64,000 bases of DNA from Blastobasis lacticolella (Eukaryota > Arthropoda > Insecta > Lepidoptera > Blastobasidae), in contig LR990039.1 in NCBI GenBank assembly GCA_905147135.1, forward strand, positions 32,485,708-32,549,707. The letters run 5' to 3'. The position numbers and the translations under genes were made by a program. Every line of letters starts with the position of its first letter. Position 1 is the first letter of the stretch. The notes beneath the pieces are model-generated. The model saw only the letters and a list, made by a program, of their open reading frames with translations, was not told the DNA's origin and searched no databases. Positions 20,170-32,100 of the stretch are shown piece after piece.

Positions 20170-23100
20170 GTAATTTTTTTTACTTTTACTCGTTAAACTT
20201 ATGTATTCACATATCATTTACTATTTGCCTAGCGATTACCCTATTCATACAAAACAATAACTTACATTTTTATGCCCTATGAAATGAAATGTCTTTTTGT
20301 ATTATTGATATTAATGCAATTTCAAACTCAGGCAGCAGGTACATCTAAACAGGGATCGTCTTGCGCTTAATTGACTCTTAGAAATACCTGCAGCAATGCG
20401 ACCGAAATAAACAAAATGTTTCCTTTAGTAAAACTCGCTGTAATAACTTTGACTCGAAAATAAATTGCTTCTTTACTTATGTAAATATAGTATTAAAAAG
20501 TTATTGTTGATGCTGTTTACTAGCCACCATTCAAGTACGCAAAGATCGCAGACCTCAGGACCTTTGTAGAGATCTTTGGGGGCAGCCTATGCCTAGCAGC
20601 TTTCGGCTGATATAATTATGATGATGATAATGATTCAAGCACGCTTATTTTGTTCCAAGATTATTTTGTTCAATATTATGTGATAAAACGGCAACCCGGA
20701 ATGTAGTGACCTTTTATTCAACCGCCAAACCTTCGTAACAGAAACTCACACCACATAAAAACATACAATACAAAACATAAATTTATACTTACTGTCTATC
20801 TGCATATATTTATATACTGCACTGCATCCCATCGGGGTAGGCTACTAATTAAGTCACTTTGCTGTGTACCTAACACACCGGTGGGCTGAGGCCGTCGAGA
20901 GCAAGGGCCTTCCCCTCTGGCTGTCAGTCTTGATATAGCCAAGGCATTTGATCGGGTCTGGCACAGGGCACTGCTAACAAAACTCCCGAAGTACGGTATC
21001 CCCGAGGGGCTCTGCAGTTGGGTATCCAGCTTTCTGTCTGGACGGAGCATCCAAGTCGTTGTCGACAGATGCTGCTCCGATACCAAGACCATTAATGCTG
21101 GAGTACCCCAAGGTTCAGTGCTATCTCCCACGCTGTTTCTTCTGCATATCAATGATATGCTGATTATTCCTAGTATTCATTGCTATGCAGATGACAGTAC
21201 TGGAGATGCTCGTTATACTGGCCGTGCGAATATCCCTCGTTCCGTGGTGTCGGAAAGCCGAATAAGACTTGTGTCAGAGATTGAACACTCCTTGGAGCAA
21301 GTTGCTCACTGGGGCAGATTGAACCTGGTGGAATTCAACCCCTCAAAGACACAGGTCTGCGCATTTTCTGCCAAAAAGGATCCTTTTGTCATGGTGCCGC
21401 AGTTCCAAGAAACACCCCTTTCCATCTCAAATAGTATCGGGATCCTTGGTGTCGACATATCGGATAGCGTGCGATTCCGGAGTCACCTAGAAGGTAAGGC
21501 CAAACTGGCTTCGAAAAAGCTTGGAGTGCTTAACCGGTCCAAGCGATACTTCACCTCAGAGCAGCGCCTGCTGCTGTACAAGGCACAGGTGCGGCCTCAT
21601 ATGGAGTATTGTTCCCATCTTTGGGCCAACGAAACTGCCGACCTGCTTAATCCTCTGGACTCCGTACAGTGACGCGGAGTACGAATTGTCGACGATCCCA
21701 TACAAACAAGCAAGTTAGAACCACTGGCTAACCGAAGGAACTTTGGCTCCCTGTGTGTGTTCTACCGGCTGTATAATGGGGAGTGTTCCGAACTTTTCGA
21801 ACTGGTGCCAACAGCACAATTCCACCATCTCACCACCCGCCGTGGGCTGGGTACTCATCCCCACTACGTAGACCCTGTTGGTCACCACGCGAAGGTTTGA
21901 AAGAACGTTTCTCGCTCGTACGATTCGGGTGTGGAATGAGCTCCCAGCCACAGTGTTTGCTTTGGACTATGACATGGGATCGTTCAAGAGGTATATTAGA
22001 GGTCTCTTCAGAGGCGGGCAACGCATTGGTGACTCCCCTGGTGTTGCTGATGTCCATAGGCGGCGGTGACCACTTTCCATCAGGTGACCCGCATGCCTGT
22101 TGTCTGCCGGACAACATAAAAAAAAATGTTGCGCCTGTCCTTAGACATATATATTAATAGTTATGTTCTGTTTAAACTGACTTGTCCTGTTTGGTGAACA
22201 AACAACGCCCAAAATCACGACTTACCGTATTAATCACGCTACGTAAATTACATACATACATGTCTTGAATTATACAAGAAACACATAGAATGTAAATTTC
22301 AACGAATACTGCTGCACATTATCCATTTAAATACACAATTTCCTGAACCAAATAAAACAAGTCAGTCTGGACAGATTTTATAGCAAGCAATGCGATGTTA
22401 TAAGATGCCAACTCAAGGTAATTGTTTGTTATTCAATTACCTTCCCGTAAAAATTGTTAAATATTTTTCTCGATGTGCAGTAAGTCTCTTCAAAGGAAAC
22501 CCAGACGAGTAAAGGAAAACGTAGTCATTATTGCACTAGAAAAGAGCTGGAAAAATAGAAAATGAAAACAACCTTCTTTGTTCGTGCGCCGTGAATGTAT
22601 CTCGTTAAAAATATACACTTGTGTGTAATTGGTGTGATATTTTCCATAACTTATAAGCTTCAACTGTAAGAGTTTTAAAGGTTGTAAGAATTCAGACTGA
22701 CGGAAAGTAACACCCATACTTATTTTCTTCGAATAGTAAGTTTGAATGTCATAAGGTCGCCGAATATACACGTGTTGGGAGCTGACTTATTTCGGCGATC
22801 AGAGTACACGTTGTTAACAATTGAGCTTCTAAAGAAGCGATCATGGCAAAGTACCCACTAACGACAGGACGATAGATGTTACATGAATATGATTACCGTA
22901 TTTTGCGGAAACATCTATTGAAATTGACGTGTGCTCATGAATTGATAACATGTTTTGTTCGCGACCGAGTTTTACATTGATCTTAATTATTTGTTATGTT
23001 ATTATGCTGTTGTGATTTTTTATTTAATATTGTGTTTGCCTTGCCTACATGTATCTAAAATAGAGATGAAACGGATATCCGTTTACTATCCGGTAACCTG

Positions 23101-26100
23101 CCTATCCGGCGTTAAAGATACCGGATAGTGCGTTAATATCCGGCCGGATACCGGATAGCAAAAAATGTATAAACAGTACATATAAGTGATTTTATTCATA
23201 GGACTAAATTTAATCCCAAAAATTATAAATATGCACTGTTGATTACGGGTACCTACCTATTGTGCATTTTGTAGGTAGGTTAGCAATAAAATTATTTTTG
23301 CAAAGTTAATCTAAGGTAAATAAAGATTTTTATATAAATTGGGTTAAAATCCTACATTGAGAGGTAGTAGCATGGGGTGTCGTTTGTCTTCTTATGCGAG
23401 CTTAAGATAACCTTTACTACACTCTGGTCCACGGTGCTGGGTCTGATTCCCATATTTCGAATCGAGGGTACCGCTCGAGGTCGGAAGAATTGTTCAGAAT
23501 AAAGTTCAAATTATTTGTATTGAACGAAGACCTGAAATCACGTAAACACATGCAGTTGTCTAATTTCCCACCCATGCTCATAGCTTGCGCAGACTTGTTC
23601 AGAGATTATGTCCTGCCAACTATCCGGCTGCCGGACATCCGGCTATCCGGCTTATGGGGTGGCCGAATATCCGGTATCCGGCCAAACAACTATCCGTTTC
23701 ATCTCTAATACAAAACATACCTTGTGTGGCTGGAAGTTACGGGCGACTGTTACTGCTTTTCGTGGGTAATGTGCTCGTATTTCAGTGAGTAGCAAAAACG
23801 TGGTTTGCAGCAATATTGAATTCATTTTAAAAACTGACTGAAATAAATGTTAAGTCATCTACTGACCGAAGGAATACTGTTAACTGAACTAATAAAACTT
23901 CGGCGAGTTGTTGCGAAGCCTAAAATCAGCTTTGAAGTCAATCGCCAGTACAAATTATTAATTAAGCAATAGGTACTGAACTACCAAGATTTTGTTAAGA
24001 TGTTATTTGTAATTCTAAATCTCCTGGTAAAATGTAGACGATTATCTTGCGTTAGTGTCCCGATTATGCTGACGTGCGCGGGGGTCAGGGTCCGCATTGA
24101 CCATGATCTCGCAATCGGCAGACCAGGTAATTACAGTGGAGCGACTGTTATGTAACTCCGTGACACTGTTAACATGACACCTGACCAGATTGGACCATGG
24201 TTATTCAATGCCAGAATGTGCAGAGGTCATTACGATGTTTTCCCTCACCGTAGGAGCTTCGTATAGTGTTCAACTAATGTACATAACTCAGAAAAGTGTC
24301 GTTCGTACCTGGCGGCACTGGGATTCGAACCTGGTACCTAGGGGTATGGGTCCCCATAACCATTAGGCCACCGACTTCGGCCAGTTATTGAGAAGAAAGC
24401 TTACGCTTTTATGATCGGAGGATCTAATGATCTGTGTTGACGTGTATCACCAGTCCTATTAATTAATTAAACAAAATTGATATTTTGTTAACATCTGGTT
24501 TATAATTCAAAATCTCCGAGTAAAATGTAGGTAAGTTATTGAAATGATAAATTTCTTAAAAATATTTTCAAAGTGACCCTGGACAAAAGGGATTAGTGAC
24601 GTGGCAACACTAAAATATTTTTCAAATAATAAATTAACAATGTTTGGGCCAAAATACTAAAAGTGTTTACCAGAACCTCATCCTTTAAAAATAAGAATAA
24701 AATTAAATCATTTGTCATTTTTTACTTAAATCTGTACGCCCAATGGTTACGTTGTTACAAACTATTATAATAATGGTCTTAAGTTGCTCTTACGGCGAGG
24801 GAAAACATCGTGATGAAACCTGCACATTCAGGCATTCATGTTACAACCTGGACAACCTGGTAAAGTTTGTTAACAGGGTCACGGAGGTCAGATAGCAGTC
24901 GCTTCACTGCAACTACCTGATCTACCAAATCCAGGATCAGGGTCAGGGCCGGGACATTAACGCCATCAGTAACGGAGATTATTTTTAAAAAAGATCATTC
25001 TGCGACCGAAGTTCGGACACAAACACACTACTTACACTGAATCCCATCTTCGTCTCAGGGACGTGGAACTCGTTATATTCGAGCTGTTCCGCGGTGACAT
25101 CCCGCGGCTGATCCTGGCCGGGCACTCGATGGGCGGCGCGACGGCCGTACGGGTCGCGCAGCTGCCGTCGCTGATACCATTCATCGACGCACTCACTGTC
25201 ATCGACATCGTAGAAGGTAGAGTTTCATTTGTGTCGGGTTTTGCCGTGTGTGCGTGTGGCTCCTTCGACTTACGCGTGTTGTGCAATGTGACGTGGGTGT
25301 TGTACAATGTGACTAATATCTGAGAGCTAGGAGTGTTAGTCCATTGGGCAGCTTTTTTCAGTTAAGTATTAAAAACTCGATCTCCAACCCGCCTGCCAAG
25401 GTATAAAGAAGGTATTATGGTAGGTAAAATGTTCCGTAAATCATAACAAAAAGTTCTAACAAATATAGTAAGATGCTGCACAAGTAAATGAATTTTTTCT
25501 TTGTGTCACACATAATATTTCATTTAAGTTTCTAATATTGCCACTACATATTCGTAACAATAAACTGTGCTATCACACAAAAGTTTTATATATGTGTCTT
25601 GCCTTTTCTTCATTAAATAAAATAAAATTTAGGTAGTATTACGACGCAGCGGCGGACGGCGGGGCCGTGCGCCACGGTGACGCTACGTGGCGACGGCGTC
25701 GCTGATGTTGACAACAAAATGACATGTCAAAATGGCGTAACTCACTTCCAGGTTTAGCCTTTGCCTTTGATGTCTGCATAGCTGGCACCATCACCATATA
25801 ATTTAATCCCTTAACTATATTCATAACTTATGCTCTAAATAGTGAAAATACTGAATACAAGTAAGTAGAACAGATCAATTCAAATACCTCGAATCCGTCC
25901 CTTGTTCCTTGTAGATAACCAAGTTTTATAACTGGTATTCTACTAGGAAAACGAATTCCTTCCAGTTAACTCGGTTATCAAATGGGATTAATTTTTCCAC
26001 GAAGAAAATTTAGTTTTCTATGACGAAGACACTTTTCTTCCTAACTAACTCGGTTATCAAACGGGATAATTTTTTTCCTCGTAGAAAACCGGTATTTTAT

Positions 26101-29100
26101 TTGGTTTTCTACGACTAATACACTCTTCTTCCTAGCTAACTCGGTTATCAAATGGGATTATTTTTTCCTCGTAGAATACTACGAAAATAACATATATTCT
26201 AAACGTAATCTCTTTATTATATCAATTCTATAATTATAATATATTGACAATTGACCATTTCTGTATTAAAAAAATGCTTCTTAAAAAAAGTAAAATAAAC
26301 TAAAAGAAAGAAGATTTTTTTTCAAGGTAATGCCCATCCCAAATGTTGCCTTCTTTAAGTCGGTTTACTGCCCTGTCTATGCGGATTCACTGCAACATTT
26401 TGAGCTGTTTCTTTTTCATGATTATGAAACTCCTATTTATTCTTTACCTGGAAATCCCGTTTAATTTTGCGTCATCTTGTAGGACTGACAACAAAGGAGG
26501 TAAAGTGGGGTTCGTTCTCCCTACGAATCGATTTAGTCTAGAATTCCATCCTTCTGCGTGTTGTCCGATGTCGTTGATCATGACAGCACCAAATTTGGTG
26601 AAAGTTTTCGTCTTTTATCCATTGATCAAACGTTTACTTATTGAATTCTTTTATGTGCCTGTTCACAGGACTTTCAGATTTGACATAACACCATCCATCA
26701 TTTATATTGTTTTCATGTAGTAGCGCGAGTCCAGTGCATAGACTAACATGGCGACGGCCGATTTTATCAGTCCTTTTTATTCCAGTCAGAGATACCTTAA
26801 GTTTCTATAAAAGTGATAAAAACAGCTCTTGATTTCGATGTTGTGAAAAATATTTTTGATGGCGTTTCTTAATACAACCTCGTAGTCTAAAGTAATATTT
26901 TCTGGTTGCCTGTGGGTATTTCAGCTTTAATCAAAGAAAATAATTTAACACATGTAGCTTGCTTTTTATTCAGGAGCAAACCATACACTAGAGGTACGAT
27001 GTTAGTCGCCTCTTCGTTACTTCCCAGATCACCAAATATTACAAACAATTGCATTAAAGGTCGAAAGCTACTTTTAAATGTTCCGTCTGCAAAGTAATAT
27101 TTTAATTCAGACAAGCGTTGTCGAGCCTCTTTACTACTCTTTAGCAGCAAATATCGATATTCTGTTTGTGTATCTTGATAGTCGGTCAGAACAAATTGTT
27201 TTGCATTTTCTGGTACTCGGACTTCTTTGTGATGCTTACATTGTACAAACCAGTCTTCATTATTGAAAAGGTCGTCAATGACTCCAGTAGGTAGATTCCT
27301 TCGTTTGACTGCCGCGTTTCGGTGCTATTGTTCTGTTTCGGTATTGGGTCACAATTTTTAATGACGTTTTGTCGTAACGCATGGAGTTCTTTGATTATGA
27401 TATTTATATTTTCGTTTGGTTGGCAATCTTCTTTATGTGACGTAAACTTACTTATTAAACTTTCAGCATTCAGCGTTACGGCGGTATCTTTACATTTGTT
27501 ATTTATGCACGTCCAATACTGAGACTTATTTTTAACAATTTTCCTCGATGGTACCTATGGCCATTGTGCAGTAAAATCGTTCCCCCCTTTTCGATGACAC
27601 AAACACGAACTCCGCCGACATAGTACTTGGCGTCTCAGTAGTTTCAGACATATTAGTGGAAAAGTAATCAATATAATCCCACAGCAATCATATTTATGAG
27701 CATTTGAAATATGACGCTTCGATGTCATATCAAATCAAGTCAGTTGTTTATCACTTCATATTAAAAAATGGAATTCACTTTTTAGAAGAAATCTCATAAG
27801 GAAACAAATAGGTTGAAATCAAACTAATCCATACTAATATTATAAATGCGAAAGTAACTCAGTCTGGTCTGTCTGTTACCTCTTCACGCTTAACCGCTGG
27901 ACCGATTGAGATGAAATTTGGTACAGTGATAGTTTGAATCCCGAAAAAGGAAAGCTTTTATCCCTTATTTTATCCGGTTTAAAAAGGTAATTTAGTCAAA
28001 ACATAAGTATGGGCAATGCATGTTGTAGAAATGTTTGTCATTAATTTTCTCAGGGAATGTTCAAACCGAATCCCATGCGGGTGGGTGAAGTTGCAGGCAA
28101 AAGCTAGTAGTTTACGAAATTTTGTCAACCGAATTAGACCAATTTCTGCAGTTTTCAGTATATTTTCATCATTTTAAGAATAAGCAGTTTTCTGAAATGG
28201 TGAATTGTCATTTAATTTATAATTATAGAATTGATGTAATAATGAGATTACGTTGAGAATATGTTATTTTCGTAGTTTTCTGCAAGGATAAAATAATCCC
28301 ATTTAATAACAGCGTTAGCTAGGACGAAATGTGAAAAGTCGTAGAAAACCAAATAAAATAACGGATTTCTACGGGGAAAAAAATAATCCTCATTGATAAC
28401 CGAGTTAGGTACGAAGAAAAGTGTCTTCGTCGTAGTAAACAAAATTTTCTACAAGGAATAAAATAATTCCACGTTTCGTAGTCAGGAGAACCCAATTGAC
28501 AATGAGAATGTCTACCAACGTTTCCAAGTAATATTTTTCAGTAGCTTGTGTTACCACATAAATAACTGCGAAAGAATTTTCACGATATCTCTTAAACTAA
28601 AGAAGATTATGTGCGCTAGAAATTTGTTTAGAATTTTGGAACGATGACGTCTTACGGCATTGGGCAACTCTTAATATCGTACTAATAATTCATTGCCCTT
28701 GACATTTCCTTCATACCTTTACAACTTCAGCATTTCAAAAATTCGTTCATGCATTCACATATTATTTACAATCGTATAGGATTTTAACTTAAGATATTTC
28801 CTCACTAAAAATATACTCTTTTGGATAAATTACAATGAAAGAACACAATGGCAAATACAAAATGGCTTCAAGAATTTGTAATGACCATAGTTTTGTGTTA
28901 AAACGGACGCGAAGCGATTACGCAATTTCGTGGAAAGATTTCAAAATAAGCTTCGGCTTTACAAAATTATGCAAGTATTTGGGATAACGTGCGCGGCAAA
29001 TGGAATTCACACACCCTCTGCCTGTATCTCTTATCATTGAAACTGTGCACACACGGAACGCTATTTATCAAAAAAATTATATTTATGTAAGTATAATACA

Positions 29101-32100
29101 GTATTTTTCAGCGCAGCTGCTAACTAGACGCCAAGATGGCCGCCTCAGGAATTAGCGCAAATATTACATTAAGTTCTCCGTAATAGAAATAAGTATTGTT
29201 TCTCAATCATAAGAGCACTAGTTTCATGCTGATCCTGCTAACGTATGTTAATGTAGACATGGGCGACAGTTATCACTTACAACCAGGAGGACTGTCTGCT
29301 CGTCTGTCACTGAGTAGAATGAAAACCAAAACCAAATCCATCATGTGCGCCAAATTCTTAAACACATTTAACAAATACGTTGAACGCTATTTTGTATGTA
29401 CTTTTGTGTCTATTTCATAAACTTGCTACAAGTACCTGAGTATCTAGCGGGAGTTTACCTTACACGCAAATGCGAGTAAGAATTTGGTGCAAGCCGCCCT
29501 TGTAGATAGGTATTTACAATTCACCAAAAGAAAAGGCGTATGTTCTTAAAAATTTTGACTGCTTTATTAGTTTATTATTACGAATATGTAGGGTCGACAC
29601 GGAGATTCTCCGTGCGACAAATCGGCGTCGGTGGCCGACTTACATCGAAAGGTACCCAAATTTTATTTTGTTAATTAAAGCCATAGCATGTATATGTTCA
29701 AACTTTTGCATGGTAGTAGAGTTTATCGTTACGAATATGTAGGCACGAAATTGAAAACTTTATTTCAGTATTATGCATGTCGCAAAGAAAAAATTCAATT
29801 ACTTGTGCAGCATGTTAGTTAGTTATTACAGCTTTTTTTGTAAGCCTGTGTATAGGAAACGATTTTGAAAACTTAAGTTTTTTAATTGAAAGGCTGAAAA
29901 AGTGGCTGAAGAATGTTCCGTTCGATAGTACCATAGATAATGAAATGAGAAAGATTAAGATTAATTTTAATTTTATATCAATGTTGTAACACGTACTTAA
30001 TAATAAAAATACCTACTTTATACCGTTTGCATAACTGTTAGCATTTTTGTGAATCAACACAGGGAAAATAAATTTAAATTTCTTCCGTCTATTGAACTAC
30101 TCTGTCGACGCCTTCGAGGGATTTCGACGTTACGTATAATATCTATGGGCATATAGACCTGATAACTAACTACAAAATTTCCAACTATCGTATTTTTTTT
30201 TTCGTTTGTGTAACTCTAAATGTTGGTCTAGGCACGGCCATGGATGCGCTCGCCAGTATGCAGAGCTTCCTGCGCGGCCGGCCAACACATTTTAGGAGTA
30301 TCGAGCACGCCATCGAGTGGTGGTATGTATCGCACCGTGTATTTTGCACTAGCTCCTTCCATAAGGAGACCAAAGACATATATATATAGGTGTAACTTCG
30401 TAGGATCACACGTTGTAGCCCAAAGTCCTAAATATTGCATCGGAATGCATGGAAAAATAAACGTTATAGTTTAAATTTAAAGGGCAATTTTTATCACTTT
30501 ATTTAAACTAAACTGCTGGAAGAAATTTCTTTATAGAAATAAGTTGGCCTGTTGTGTCTGATACATTATGTCATATACTTTGTAACAATCCTGTGTACAA
30601 TAAATGGTAAAAAAAATGCTAGGCTAGGGAGTGTTGGCTCCTCTGGCTTTGATAACACTTAGCCTATAATGGCGTCAGTGGTGCCGACCATGTCGCGCTT
30701 GAGAAAACGTGATAGGTCTAGCTATCTTTTTCGAATTGCGTTTTCTGTGAGGCACTAAACGAGTGCTCTTTAAGTTTTGTCTAGATATGTGTTTGCCTGT
30801 GATTTGTGACCTAAATATTAAATTATAATTTCGTATGTTTCCAGCGTACGCAGCGGACAAGTCAGGAATGTGAAGTCCGCGAAGGTCTCCATGCCCAGCC
30901 AAATCATCAAGTAAGCCCGTGGCCTAATCAACTGTAGAATCGCTCTTGCCAATGCTTGTATGTCGAGATACGAACATTTCTGTGGTGGTCTATGCTTTTA
31001 GCAGTTAATTTAGTCACACAACTAAACAGTCTACAACTTTTGCAAGGGCGATTCCATGGTTTTAATATTTTGTTTATTAACTTTCGCCGTGTGGTGTCCG
31101 GCAGAGTAGAATAGCACCAACCCCTTACACTTGTGGGTGTCGTACGAGGTGACTAATGTTTTCGTGGCAAAATATCTCCGTGGCAGCAGCATTTTCCATT
31201 GTTATATTTAAATACTGCGATCTCCAACCCGCCTGCCAAGCGTGGAGATTATGGCAATAAACTCCCCTTTCGTGGGAGAGGCCCTAAGTCCTGCAGTTAA
31301 CTGGTGGACTGCACTGTAGGCTGTGATGATGATTATTAACTTTCCTTCTACCTGCTTAACCTACGAAAGGCGTTTTTTCTCGATTAATAACTGGTTATCA
31401 AATAAGAATATGTTTTCCGCCTTTGTTACTTTTCGTAACCGCCTACGAACAAGCAAAATGCTGTCCATGTTTCGTAACTGGATTTTCCCCAACGGGTTGT
31501 GCGGGTCAGAGGGCGAATACGCCGCACGTAAAAAACCACCACAAAATCCAAGCGCCATAGATGTAAAATTAAAATTTCTAGTGGGGTGCGTTCATTAAAT
31601 CTGAAAGTATCTTTTTGTTTCATGGAAGAAGGGTTATCGCGAGTCCAGATGGCGCTACTGCGACGCGAGATCTGTGTAAAAATAACGCCCTTTGTCAGAA
31701 AGTCATTGGTCAGAAAAGATCCGTCATTTTACAGCAGTTGTTTCCGTCCAATAGCACAGCAGTATTTTGCCAATGGACCTTACTTGTCAATAGCGTTATC
31801 TTAGCGTTTTCATTTTTATTTTCATTTTCATTTTCATCTGTTGGATTTTGAAGTCCTTTATAGTAGTAGTATAGTAGACGGTTACGGACGCAGCTCGGTC
31901 GATGCAGAGAACACGACTGACTAATCGACAGAAAAATTATAGAAAGCCCCCGACCATGCTTACACTCGAATATTTAGTAAACTACTGAACCGATTTTAAT
32001 AAAACAAGTCTACGAACCATCTCGATTAAACTGGCATTCACAACGATGAAAACCGTATCGAAATCGGTCCGTCCATTTCGGAGGTACGATGCCACAACAG

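Larger units (their letters stand above)
20170..25058 (+). other. Ppme1 intron a, transposon-filled
   Basis: This 4.9-kb intron holds a LINE 3'-end remnant (20535-20640), a LINE reverse transcriptase pseudogene (20865-22069), a hAT-type element (23061-23707) and two SINEs (24060-24375, 24783-24970). I see nothing in 22140-23050 or 24400-24780. Confidence 0.8.
25940..28500 (-). mobile_element. Mutator-like (MULE) DNA transposon with long repeat-bearing inverted ends
   Basis: Inverted ends of roughly 300 bases lie at about 25940-26242 and 28217-28500. They share TACGAAAATAACATAT, CTCGGTTATCAA and TTTTCTACGAC blocks in inverse order. Each arm holds three diverged units of about 80-90 bp (AACTCGGTTATCA at 25968, 26047 and 26138 on the left). 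A decayed FLYWCH/MULE transposase lies between. Exact termini and the expected 9-bp duplication were not resolved. A Lep1-like element sits inside near the right arm. Confidence 0.75.
25217..30231 (+). other. Ppme1 intron b, carries a MULE transposon
   Basis: This 5-kb intron contains a LINE 3'-end remnant (25376-25425), a family C repeat (25655-25805) and the MULE element (25940-28500, with a Lep1-like insertion). From 28500 to 30231 I recognise nothing but a short direct repeat TTACGAATATGTAGG at about 29579 and 29734. Confidence 0.7.

Noticed and set aside
20796..21152. 118-codon - strand frame
   Set aside because: It is antisense to the LINE reverse transcriptase pseudogene on the + strand.
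25032..25307. 91-codon - strand frame
   Set aside because: It is antisense to the conserved Ppme1 exon b.
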